Positions 1-5,466 of a stretch of DNA of 5,466 nucleotides are shown piece after piece. This DNA comes from Wenzhouxiangella sp. (lineage in GTDB: Bacteria > Pseudomonadota > Gammaproteobacteria > Xanthomonadales > Wenzhouxiangellaceae): contig SKKM01000003.1 in the NCBI GenBank assembly GCA_007121485.1, positions 1 through 5,466 on the forward strand. Direction: 5' to 3'. The stretch's first letter is position 1. Each line of letters opens with the position of its first letter. The notes under the pieces are model-generated. The model made no database searches. It was given only the letters and a program-made list of their open reading frames with translations, and was not told where the DNA came from. Position numbers and translations under genes: made by a program.

Positions 1-279
1 ATGAACTCGCTGATCCGGCCGGCGCTGTACGGCGCCTGGCACGAGATCGTCAACCTGAGCCGGCTCGGCGAGCCGGGCGACCAGGTCTACAACGTGGTCG
101 GACCGATCTGCGAGACCGGCGACATCCTCGGGCTGGACCGGCTGCTGCCGGAATGCCGCGAAGGGGATCTCATCCTGATCGCCAATGCCGGCGCTTACGG
201 CGCGGCCATGGCCTCGCGCTACAACCTGCGCGAGCCGGCTCAGGAACTGGTGCTGGACGGGGACTCGGGCTCACCGTAG
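1..279 (+). CDS. lysA: Diaminopimelate decarboxylase, C-terminal fragment (5' end outside window)
   Basis: Decarboxylates meso-diaminopimelate to L-lysine with PLP, the last step of lysine synthesis, in the cytosol. The visible 92 residues are the C-terminal beta-domain of the fold-type III decarboxylases. They contain the conserved block MNSLIRPALYGAWH at the window edge, the ICETGD motif at fragment residues 36-41 (in the family this Cys-Glu pair contributes to the partner subunit's active site), and NAGAYG at 62-67, whose Tyr contacts PLP. The ATG at base 1 is almost certainly internal, since family members are about 400 residues or more and this block lies near their end. The stop is TAG at 277-279. 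The tail after the last conserved stretch (YNLREPAQE) is short. Some gammaproteobacteria fuse this domain to aspartate kinase, and the fragment cannot show whether that applies here. Its last 40 bases overlap the opposing acyltransferase gene. Confidence 0.9.
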   Translation: MNSLIRPALYGAWHEIVNLSRLGEPGDQVYNVVGPICETGDILGLDRLLPECREGDLILIANAGAYGAAMASRYNLREPAQELVLDGDSGSP

Positions 280-1700
280 CGATCGGCCAGGATCACCAGC
301 CGGTCCCTGATGTCCTCACGCTCGGTGCGCAACAGCTCCACCAGCTCGCGCTGGTTCCAGAACAGGGTGCGCACCAGGATCTTGTCGCGGTAGCGCAGCA
401 CGTTGCGGCGATAGCCCAGGGCGACGAAGCCGGTCGGCGGCAGGGCCGCGATGTAGACGATGGTGCGCGCCAGGCCGAACTCGACGTGGTACCACAGCCA
501 CCAGCCGAGCAGCGCGTAGCAGCTGCCGAAAGCGACCACGACCAGGCCGAAGTAGGTGAACGCGCGCACCGCCTCGTCGCGGATCAGCAAGGCGCCAAAG
601 CGGGCGAACAGGTAGGGCAGGATGTTGTGCACCAGGCCGAACAGCGCCACCGGCGCCATCACCATCGCGTACACGGTCATGCGCAGGCGCAGCAGACGCT
701 CGGGGATCGGGGTGCCCTTGCTGCTGGCCAGGGCCTGGCGAACCTCGGTCTGGCGCAGGTGGTCGCGGTAACGCTCGACGCGCAGGCGCAACTCGTCGAT
801 CCGATCAGGGTCGTTGCGAATGGCCCGGTCGATCACCTGACCGATGAACTGGCGGTTGTAGACCCGACGCTGAAAAGCCGCTGCAGCCTCGGGCGAGCCG
901 CGCCGGTACAGGCCCAGGAATCGACCCAGCCAGCGCTTGAAGAAGCGCTGCGGCCGCGGCGGCTCCGGCGGCGGCAGGTTCGGAATGCGGCCAGCGGCAT
1001 CGTCCAGGGTCTCGCTCAGGTCGTCGACCAGCCGCACCACCTGCTCGTTTTCCAGGTGCAGGGCCTGGCGGCGCAGGCTGGTCTGTACGTCCAGGGTGAG
1101 CGCGCGCACCGCCTCTTCAGGATTCTCCCGGTAACGATCGGCGTAGTCGGCGACGCGGATCGGGCTGCCGATGCGCAGCAGCGCCGCAGAACTCAAAAAG
1201 GCCCGCGTTTCCAGATTGACCCCCGCCGGCACGATGACCAGACCCAGCTCCCAGTCACGCCGGGCCTCCGCATTCAGGGCGATGCGGGCAATGCCCTTGC
1301 GCAGCTCGCCGATCTTGCCGCGCGGTGAATTCCGGCCTTCGGGAAACACGCCCAGGCAGCCGCCGCGGTCGAACAGGTCGAAGACCTGGGCGAAGATGTC
1401 CTCGTTCCGGTCGGCATGATTGGCCACCTCGTGCGGCCGGTAGATCGGAATCACACCCAGGGCGCGAAACAGCGCGGCGAGCAGCGGAAAGCGGAACAGG
1501 CCGGAGCGCGCCAGGTAGTTGATCGGGCGGCGCACCTGGGTCGAGAGGATGATGGCGTCCAGCACCGAGCTGGGGTGGTTGGCGGCCAGGATCACCGGGC
1601 CCTGCGCCGGCACGCGCTCGAGGTTCGCCGAGCGGATGTCGACGAAATACAGGTGGTTGAGCACCCGCAGGATGCGGACGATCCATGCATACAGCTTCAT
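240..1700 (-). CDS. PlsC-type (LPLAT) glycerolipid acyltransferase with C-terminal membrane segments
   Basis: Probably transfers an acyl group to (lyso)glycerophosphate or a related acceptor at the inner membrane in phospholipid synthesis; the exact acceptor cannot be read from the sequence. The acyltransferase domain covers about residues 15-200. Block I is N41-H42 with Asp48, so the spacing is H-x5-D rather than the commoner H-x4-D. Block II is GVIPIYRP (82-89), block III is FPEGR (119-123), and block IV is VIVPAGVN (155-162). A long charged middle region follows, then hydrophobic stretches at about 341-364, 384-404 and 408-428, likely membrane helices. The H-x5-D block and the long membrane-anchored C-terminus resemble the Gat1/AAK14816-like LPLAT subgroup more than the typical 250-residue PlsC. 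An in-frame TGA lies 9 bases upstream of the ATG at 1700, so the start cannot be extended. The stop (240-242) lies inside lysA. The gene diverges from parE. Confidence 0.88.
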   Translation of the reverse strand: MKLYAWIVRILRVLNHLYFVDIRSANLERVPAQGPVILAANHPSSVLDAIILSTQVRRPINYLARSGLFRFPLLAALFRALGVIPIYRPHEVANHADRNEDIFAQVFDLFDRGGCLGVFPEGRNSPRGKIGELRKGIARIALNAEARRDWELGLVIVPAGVNLETRAFLSSAALLRIGSPIRVADYADRYRENPEEAVRALTLDVQTSLRRQALHLENEQVVRLVDDLSETLDDAAGRIPNLPPPEPPRPQRFFKRWLGRFLGLYRRGSPEAAAAFQRRVYNRQFIGQVIDRAIRNDPDRIDELRLRVERYRDHLRQTEVRQALASSKGTPIPERLLRLRMTVYAMVMAPVALFGLVHNILPYLFARFGALLIRDEAVRAFTYFGLVVVAFGSCYALLGWWLWYHVEFGLARTIVYIAALPPTGFVALGYRRNVLRYRDKILVRTLFWNQRELVELLRTEREDIRDRLVILADRYGEPESPSSTSS

Positions 1701-1824
1701 CGCCGTCCATCATGCCGCAAATTCTCAGGCCGCGGTGGACCGGTCGTTGCTGCCTTGAACCCCCGAGGCGGGATTGTGGGCTATGCTGACGCCGGCATCC
1801 GCAATCGCATTCTCGACCCGCCCT
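1701..1824. promoter_or_regulatory. Divergent intergenic region between acyltransferase and parE
   Basis: This 124-base gap separates two divergently transcribed genes, so it should hold both promoters. On the + strand the best -10-like hexamer is TATGCT (1782-1787, four of six consensus positions). TTGAAC (1755-1760) looks like a -35 but lies 21 bases away, longer than the usual 16-18. On the minus strand GAGAAT (complement of 1721-1726) is a weak -10 candidate without a good -35. No convincing operator or terminator is visible. Confidence 0.4.
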
Positions 1825-3714
1825 ATGAGCAACGCCTACCAAGCCGCCGACATCGAAGTCCTGCAGGGCCTGGAGCCGGTCAAGCGCCGTCCCGGAATGT
1901 ATACCGACACCTCGCGGCCCAACCATCTTGTGGCCGAAGTGGTCGACAACGCCGTCGATGAGGCCCTGGCCGGCTACGCCAAGGCGATCGAGGTCATCCT
2001 GCACGAGGACGGCTCGGTGGAGGTCATCGACGACGGGCGCGGCATGCCGGTCGATCCGCATCCCGAACACAAGCTGCCCGGCGCCGAACTGATCCTGACC
2101 CGGCTGCATGCCGGCGGCAAGTTTTCCGGCAACAACTACAAGTTCTCCGGCGGCCTGCACGGGGTCGGCGTGTCCGTGGTCAACGCGCTGTCCAGCCGCC
2201 TGTTGTGCCGCATCAAGCGCGACGGCAAGGTCCACGAAATCGCTTTCGAGAACGGCGACACGGCGCGCCCGCTGACGGTGGTCGACGAGGTCGGCAAGCG
2301 CAACACCGGCACCACCGTGCACTTCTGGCCCGACGCCCAGTACTTCGATTCGGTCAAGGTCTCGCGCCCGCGGCTCAAACACTTATTGAAGGCCAAGGCC
2401 ATCCTGTGCCCGGGCTTGAGCGTGCGCCTGGACGACCGCGTCAGCGGCGAGACCGAGACCTGGCAGTTCGAGGACGGCCTGACCGACTACCTCAACGAGA
2501 GCCTGGCCGGCCAGCAGCGCCTGCCGGAAGCGCCGTTCACGGGCAACTTCGCCGGCGCCGACCAGGAAGCGGCATGGGCCCTGGCCTGGGTGCCCGAAGG
2601 CGAACTGCTGCAGGAGTCCTACGTCAACCTGATCCCCACACCCGCAGGCGGCACCCACACCAACGGCCTGCGCACCGGCCTGATCGAGGGCTTGCGCGAG
2701 TTCTGCGATATCCGGTCCTTGCTGCCGCGCGGGGTCAAGCTTTCGCCGGAGGACGCCTGGGAGCGCCTGAGTTTCGTGCTCTCGATCAAGCTGGCCGATC
2801 CGCAGTTTTCGGGCCAGACCAAGGAGCGCCTCAGCTCGCGCGCCGCCGCCAGCTTCGTCTCCGGCGTGGTCAAGGACGCGTTTGCCCTGTGGCTGAACAA
2901 GCACGTGGCCGACGGCGAGGCCATCGCCAAACTGGCCATCGACAACGCCCTGAAGCGGCAGAAGGCCCGAAAGCAGGTGACCCGGCGCAAGGTCACCGCC
3001 GGACCCGCGCTGCCGGGCAAGCTGGCCGACTGTTCATCCACCGACCTGGAAGAAACCGAACTGTTCCTGGTCGAGGGCGACTCGGCCGGCGGCAGCGCCA
3101 AGCAGGCCAGGAATCGCGAGTTCCAGGCCATCATGCCGCTCAGAGGCAAGATCCTGAACACCTGGGAAACCGAGCCCGACCAGGTCCTGCGATCGCAGGA
3201 GGTGCACGATCTGGCCATCGCCATCGGCGTCGATCCCGGCTCGAACGATCTGTCCAAGCTCAGATACGGCAAGGTCATCATCCTGGCCGACGCCGACTCC
3301 GACGGCCTGCACATCGCCACCCTGCTCTCGGCCCTGTTCGTGCGCCACTTCCGCGTCCTGGTCGAGGCCGGGCGCATCTTCGTCGCCATGCCGCCGCTGT
3401 ACCGCGTCGACGTCGGCAAGCAGACCTTCTACGCCCTGGACGCCGAAGAGCGGCGCGGCCTGCTGGCCCGCATCGAGGCCGAAAAGATCAAGGGCAAGAT
3501 CACCGAAACCCGCTTCAAGGGCCTGGGCGAAATGAACCCGCTGCAGCTCAGGGAATCGACCATCGATCCCGACACCCGCCGCCTGGTCCAGTTGACCATC
3601 GACGATGACAAGGAAACCGATGCGCTGATGGACATGCTGCTGGCCAAGAAACGCGCCGGCGACCGCAAGCTGTGGCTGGAGGAAAAGGGCAATCTGGCGG
3701 AGATCGAGGTTTAG
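1825..3714 (+). CDS. parE: DNA topoisomerase IV subunit B (ParE)
   Basis: ATPase/TOPRIM subunit of topoisomerase IV. With ParC it decatenates daughter chromosomes and relaxes positive supercoils in the cytosol. The GHKL ATPase domain shows E38 and N42 in EVVDNAVDEA, DDGRGMP (69-75), HAGGKFSGNNY (95-105) and GGLHGVGVSVVNA (109-121). The TOPRIM domain shows VEGDSAGG with catalytic E417 and the metal-binding D489-A-D491-S-D493. RFKGLGEMNPLQL starts at 563, and the protein ends in GNLAEIEV. From ATG 1825 it has 629 residues, against about 630 for E. coli ParE, and lacks the roughly 165-residue insertion of gammaproteobacterial GyrB. An upstream in-frame ATG (1774) would add 17 unrelated residues; 1825 is preferred because MSNAYQAADIEVLQGLEPV aligns with the E. 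coli N-terminus, including Tyr5. No clear Shine-Dalgarno precedes it. Residues matching E. coli quinolone positions Ser458 and Glu460 are wild type (S457, E459). Confidence 0.97.
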   Translation: MSNAYQAADIEVLQGLEPVKRRPGMYTDTSRPNHLVAEVVDNAVDEALAGYAKAIEVILHEDGSVEVIDDGRGMPVDPHPEHKLPGAELILTRLHAGGKFSGNNYKFSGGLHGVGVSVVNALSSRLLCRIKRDGKVHEIAFENGDTARPLTVVDEVGKRNTGTTVHFWPDAQYFDSVKVSRPRLKHLLKAKAILCPGLSVRLDDRVSGETETWQFEDGLTDYLNESLAGQQRLPEAPFTGNFAGADQEAAWALAWVPEGELLQESYVNLIPTPAGGTHTNGLRTGLIEGLREFCDIRSLLPRGVKLSPEDAWERLSFVLSIKLADPQFSGQTKERLSSRAAASFVSGVVKDAFALWLNKHVADGEAIAKLAIDNALKRQKARKQVTRRKVTAGPALPGKLADCSSTDLEETELFLVEGDSAGGSAKQARNREFQAIMPLRGKILNTWETEPDQVLRSQEVHDLAIAIGVDPGSNDLSKLRYGKVIILADADSDGLHIATLLSALFVRHFRVLVEAGRIFVAMPPLYRVDVGKQTFYALDAEERRGLLARIEAEKIKGKITETRFKGLGEMNPLQLRESTIDPDTRRLVQLTIDDDKETDALMDMLLAKKRAGDRKLWLEEKGNLAEIEV

Positions 3715-3736
3715 GGTTCGGGTTCAGGGATTGGGG
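3714..3736 (+). other. Predicted G-quadruplex motif at the end of parE
   Basis: Four G tracts lie on the + (transcribed-sense) strand: GGG 3714-3716, GGG 3720-3722, GGG 3727-3729 and GGGG 3733-3736, with loops of 3, 4 and 3 bases. This meets the standard G3+N1-7 pattern. The first G is the last base of the parE stop codon TAG. It would also be present in a parE-msrB readthrough RNA. The motif is seen; folding and function are inferred. Confidence 0.5.
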
Positions 3737-3761
3737 CGAATCGTGGGAAATTCACGGTTCG
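3737..3761 (+). terminator. 9-bp hairpin between parE and msrB (weak terminator or RNA-processing structure)
   Basis: The arm CGAATCGTG (3737-3745) pairs with CACGGTTCG (3753-3761) over nine positions with a single G-U wobble, around a 7-base loop GGAAATT. It starts at the base after the G-quadruplex motif. No U-run follows at once; the next T-rich stretch (3774-3779) is 12 bases downstream, so it is not a canonical intrinsic terminator. It could attenuate parE readthrough or protect the 3' end. Confidence 0.4.
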
Positions 3762-3776
3762 GTGGCGGGGGAGTTG

Positions 3777-3782
3777 TTTAAT
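3777..3782 (+). promoter_or_regulatory. Candidate -10 element (TTTAAT) just upstream of msrB
   Basis: TTTAAT matches five of six positions of the sigma-70 -10 consensus and sits in the only AT-rich patch of the spacer. No good -35 is found at 17 bases; TTCACG (3751-3756) lies 20 bases away. If used, transcription would begin at or within a base or two of the msrB ATG (3790). There is no nearby Shine-Dalgarno, which would agree with a leaderless message. Tentative. Confidence 0.3.
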
Positions 3783-3789
3783 TGGCGCT

Positions 3790-4344
3790 ATGGCATCTGA
3801 CACTGATTTGAAGCTGCGTCGAAGGATCCTGGCCGGAATCGGGCTGGCGCTGCCGGTTTTCTGGCTCAAGGGCTGCGGCGGCGAGAGCGCGAGCGCAGGC
3901 GCGGCGACGGCGGGACCGTTCGAGTCGCTAGAGTTGACCGAAGCGCAGTGGCGGCAGATTCTCACGCCTGAGGAATACCGGATTCTGCGCCGCGAGGGCA
4001 CGGAGCGCGCCTTTTCCAGCCCGCTGGATCGGGAATACGGCGACGGCATTTACGTCTGCGCCGGCTGCTTCCTGCCGCTGTTTTCCAGCGAGCACAAGTA
4101 CGACTCCGGCACCGGGTGGCCCAGCTTCTGGCAGCCCATCGACGAGCGGCACATCGGCACCAGGCGCGATTTCCGCCTGATCATTCCGCGCACGGAGTAC
4201 CACTGCGCGCGCTGCGGAGGCCACCAGGGGCACGTGTTCGACGACGGCCCGCCGCCGACGGGGCAGCGCTGGTGCAACAATGGCGTGGCCTTGCGCTTTG
4301 TGCCGGTGGGTGAAGAGTTGCCGGCCTTGCGGACGGGGATCTAA
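3790..4344 (+). CDS. msrB: Peptide-methionine (R)-S-oxide reductase with N-terminal export signal
   Basis: Reduces the R epimer of methionine sulfoxide in proteins. The catalytic domain spans about residues 48-175. Zinc ligands are C90/C93 (CAGC) and C139/C142 (CARC). The active site has GWPSF (109-113), H145 and H148 in GGHQGHVFDDGP, and catalytic C162 in RWCNNGVALRF. The usual resolving Cys of SGCGWPSF is Thr108 here. Residues 1-41 are extra relative to cytosolic MsrB: R10-R11-R12-I-L resembles a twin-arginine core (RRxFL), a hydrophobic stretch covers 13-26, then LKGC ends at C29, resembling a lipobox though Lys at -2 is unusual. A low-complexity Ala/Gly/Ser linker follows. I infer a periplasmic or lipid-anchored protein; the choice of Tat or Sec is unsure. 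It lies 75 bases after parE and 28 bases before msrA, with which it probably forms an operon. Start: first ATG giving the signal; no good Shine-Dalgarno. Confidence 0.93.
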   Translation: MASDTDLKLRRRILAGIGLALPVFWLKGCGGESASAGAATAGPFESLELTEAQWRQILTPEEYRILRREGTERAFSSPLDREYGDGIYVCAGCFLPLFSSEHKYDSGTGWPSFWQPIDERHIGTRRDFRLIIPRTEYHCARCGGHQGHVFDDGPPPTGQRWCNNGVALRFVPVGEELPALRTGI

Positions 4345-4347
4345 GGA
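4343..4347 (+). promoter_or_regulatory. Shine-Dalgarno-like AAGGA ahead of an 11-codon leader ORF
   Basis: AAGGA overlaps the msrB stop codon (TAA 4342-4344) and is three bases from ATG 4351, somewhat closer than ideal. It is the only good ribosome-binding match in the msrB-msrA junction. It is 25 bases from the msrA ATG, too far to serve that start directly. Confidence 0.4.
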
Positions 4348-4350
4348 CAA

Positions 4351-4386
4351 ATGAAACCGCGGATGAACGCAGATGAACGCGGATAA
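4351..4386 (+). CDS. Possible 11-codon leader ORF overlapping the start of msrA
   Basis: ATG 4351 opens [11 protein letters not shown] and ends at TAA 4384-4386, inside the first codons of msrA in another frame. It has a Shine-Dalgarno-like AAGGA upstream, while msrA itself has none. Translation of this leader could bring ribosomes to the msrA start (coupling). It is built largely from the 10-bp repeat units, so it may be an accident of that repeat with no product of its own. No protein function is claimed. Confidence 0.2.
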   Translation: MKPRMNADERG

Positions 4387-4388
4387 GA
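4359..4388 (+). repeat. Tandem 10-bp repeat (three units) spanning the msrA start
   Basis: The units are GCGGATGAAC (4359-4368), GCAGATGAAC (4369-4378) and the diverged GCGGATAAGA (4379-4388). Unit 2 differs from unit 1 at one base. The surrounding AAATGAAACC before and AAAAG after may belong to the same element. From memory, similar GCGGATGAACGC-type stretches occur between genes in many unrelated bacteria and give spurious antisense peptides like FICVHPR, which the reverse strand reads here. That recollection is unverified. Confidence 0.6.
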
Positions 4389-5014
4389 AAAGCCAATTGA
4401 GTGGCACCGGCTCCGTGCTGATGGTCGCCGTGCTCATGATGCTGGCATCCTGGACGCAGGCCGAAGAGCCGCGCGAGCTGGCGCGGGCCACCTTCGCGGG
4501 CGGCTGCTTCTGGTGCATGGAACCGCCTTACGACCGCCTCGACGGCGTGGTCGAGACCATTTCCGGATTCAGTGGCGGGCATGTGTCCAATCCGACTTAC
4601 CGCCAGGTGGTCAACGGCGGGACCGGGCACCTGGAGGTCGTGCAGGTCGTGTACGACCCGACCGTGGTCAGCTACGAGGAACTGCTGTACGTGTTCTGGC
4701 GCAACATCGACCCGTTCCAGTCCGACGGGCAATTCTGCGACCGCGGGCCCATGTATCGCTCGGCCATTTTTGTCCACGATGAAGCCCAGCGACGGGCAGC
4801 CGAAGTTTCACTGGACGAGATCTCCGTTCTGGGCCTGTCCGACCAGCCCATCGATACGCGCATCCTGGACTTCCAGGCCTTCTACCCGGCCGAGGAATAC
4901 CACCAGGGCTATTACCTGAAAAACCCGGTGCGCTACCGCTACTACCGCTGGAACTGCGGACGAGACCGGCGCCTGGAGCAGATCTGGGGCGACGAGGCCG
5001 GCGGCCATCCGTGA
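4373..5014 (+). CDS. msrA: Peptide-methionine (S)-S-oxide reductase with signal peptide
   Basis: Reduces the S epimer of methionine sulfoxide, complementing the adjacent msrB. The catalytic motif is GCFWCME with C45 as the nucleophile. Matching the E. coli active site, Y76 (PTYRQV), E88 ([12 protein letters not shown]), D123 and Y128 ([10 protein letters not shown]) are present. Other cysteines are C48, C122 and C195 (RWNCGRD), the last a likely recycling Cys in this subfamily. The usual DxGxQYRS reads DRGPMYRS, with Met127 for Gln. Residues 1-30 look like a Sec signal: K5-K6, hydrophobic 15-27, then TQA before E31. I infer a periplasmic enzyme. Length (213) is normal for a family member plus signal. 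ATG 4373 is chosen because later in-frame starts (TTG 4397, GTG 4415, ATG 4421) would lose the basic n-region. That ATG lies in a tandem repeat and has no good Shine-Dalgarno, so translational coupling is plausible. It starts 28 bases after msrB. Confidence 0.95.
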   Translation: MNADKKSQLSGTGSVLMVAVLMMLASWTQAEEPRELARATFAGGCFWCMEPPYDRLDGVVETISGFSGGHVSNPTYRQVVNGGTGHLEVVQVVYDPTVVSYEELLYVFWRNIDPFQSDGQFCDRGPMYRSAIFVHDEAQRRAAEVSLDEISVLGLSDQPIDTRILDFQAFYPAEEYHQGYYLKNPVRYRYYRWNCGRDRRLEQIWGDEAGGHP

Positions 5015-5023
5015 CCTTTGGCC

Positions 5024-5052
5024 CATGCCCGCGGCTAGCAACGCAGGGCATG
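5024..5052 (+). terminator. 7-bp inverted repeat downstream of msrA (weak terminator candidate)
   Basis: CATGCCC (5024-5030) pairs perfectly with GGGCATG (5046-5052) around a 15-base loop, starting 10 bases after the msrA stop. No T-run follows, so intrinsic termination would be weak at best. It may mark the end of the msrBA transcript. Confidence 0.3.
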
Positions 5053-5075
5053 ATCAGAGCATTGAGCTAAAGCCT

Positions 5076-5098
5076 GGCCGGCCGATCGAAACCGATCG
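5076..5098. repeat. Palindrome cluster upstream of the M16 peptidase gene
   Basis: The palindrome GGCCGGCC (5076-5083) touches CGATCG (5083-5088), which recurs at 5093-5098 after the spacer AAAC. The two CGATCG copies can form a 6-bp stem with a 4-base loop. They also form a direct repeat of period 10 (CCGATCGA twice, from 5082 and 5092). This could be an operator or a chance product of high GC. It lies 53 bases before the peptidase start. Confidence 0.35.
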
Positions 5099-5135
5099 AT
5101 CTGAATCCGGTCAGACATACCGATTCAAACACCAC

Positions 5136-5141
5136 GGGAAG
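5136..5141 (+). promoter_or_regulatory. Ribosome-binding site for the M16 peptidase gene
   Basis: GGGAAG lies nine bases before ATG 5151, a partial Shine-Dalgarno match at a usable spacing. It supports 5151 over the later in-frame ATG at 5178. Confidence 0.45.
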
Positions 5142-5150
5142 CAAAGACCC

Positions 5151-5466
<316 letters not shown>

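Noticed and set aside
153..1328. Long + strand open frame (391 codons) across the acyltransferase gene
   Set aside because: It is antisense to a gene with clear acyltransferase motifs and its translation is Gln/Ala/Val/Arg-rich low-complexity typical of a GC-rich shadow frame, with no recognisable domain.
1774..1824. Upstream in-frame ATG extending parE by 17 residues
   Set aside because: The extra residues have no counterpart in the ParE N-terminus, while ATG 1825 aligns with the known start; the TATGCT -10 candidate (1782-1787) also falls inside the extension.
1255..2382. Minus-strand open frame (375 codons) across the divergent region
   Set aside because: It reads antisense through parE and then out of frame through the acyltransferase gene; there is no domain and the composition is that of a shadow frame.
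2619..3419. Minus-strand frame (266 codons) antisense to parE
   Set aside because: Ser/Arg-rich shadow translation opposite the conserved parE C-terminal half; no start context or family resemblance.
2205..3608. Long + strand open frame (467 codons) inside parE
   Set aside because: A shifted frame of parE, Arg/Gly/Pro-rich and without domain motifs, whereas the parE frame carries all ATPase and TOPRIM motifs.
3928..4518. Minus-strand frame containing [13 protein letters not shown]
   Set aside because: The phrase is the reverse reading of the 10-bp repeat at 4359-4388; the rest is antisense to msrB and msrA.
5062..5090. TTGAGC (5062-5067) as a -35 for the peptidase gene
   Set aside because: At 17 bases the facing hexamer is ATCGAA, a poor -10 match, so a promoter call is not supported.

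Overview
The window is from a GC-rich bacterial chromosome, most likely a gammaproteobacterium. The main evidence is the topoisomerase IV subunit ParE. It is 629 residues long from the chosen start, aligns almost residue for residue with the N-terminus of E. coli ParE as I remember it, and is a separate gene rather than GyrB. The GC-biased third codon positions and the lysA-type neighbour would fit the Xanthomonadales/Chromatiales side of the class, but that placement is inference. I see no phage, IS, CRISPR or RNA gene, and no stretch over 300 bases without a gene.

Layout. Bases 1-279 (+) are the 3' end of a diaminopimelate decarboxylase gene (lysA, alone or as the C-terminal half of a fusion). 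It converges on, and overlaps by 40 bases, a complete minus-strand gene (240-1700) for a PlsC-type acyltransferase with a membrane-embedded C-terminus. A 124-base divergent region (1701-1824) separates that from parE (1825-3714, +). A 75-base spacer (3715-3789) follows, holding a four-tract G-quadruplex motif abutted by a 9-bp hairpin. Then come msrB (3790-4344) and msrA (4373-5014), both apparently exported methionine sulfoxide reductases. A 136-base spacer with inverted repeats leads to the start of an exported M16 zinc peptidase gene (5151 to the window edge).

How the genes work together. lysA, the acyltransferase and parE are housekeeping genes for lysine/peptidoglycan precursors, phospholipid synthesis and chromosome decatenation. 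They share no pathway. msrB and msrA form a clear functional pair: one reduces the R and the other the S epimer of methionine sulfoxide. Because each carries an N-terminal export signal, they probably repair oxidised proteins in the cell envelope. The M16 peptidase is also exported, so the right-hand third may be an envelope protein repair/turnover neighbourhood, but the 136-base gap does not prove one operon.

The least ordinary points are these. Short 10-bp tandem repeats supply the start codon and N-terminal codons of msrA. MsrB lacks the usual resolving cysteine. The parE-msrB junction has a G-quadruplex plus hairpin arrangement. I did not find a new multi-gene system here; most of the window is ordinary core genome.
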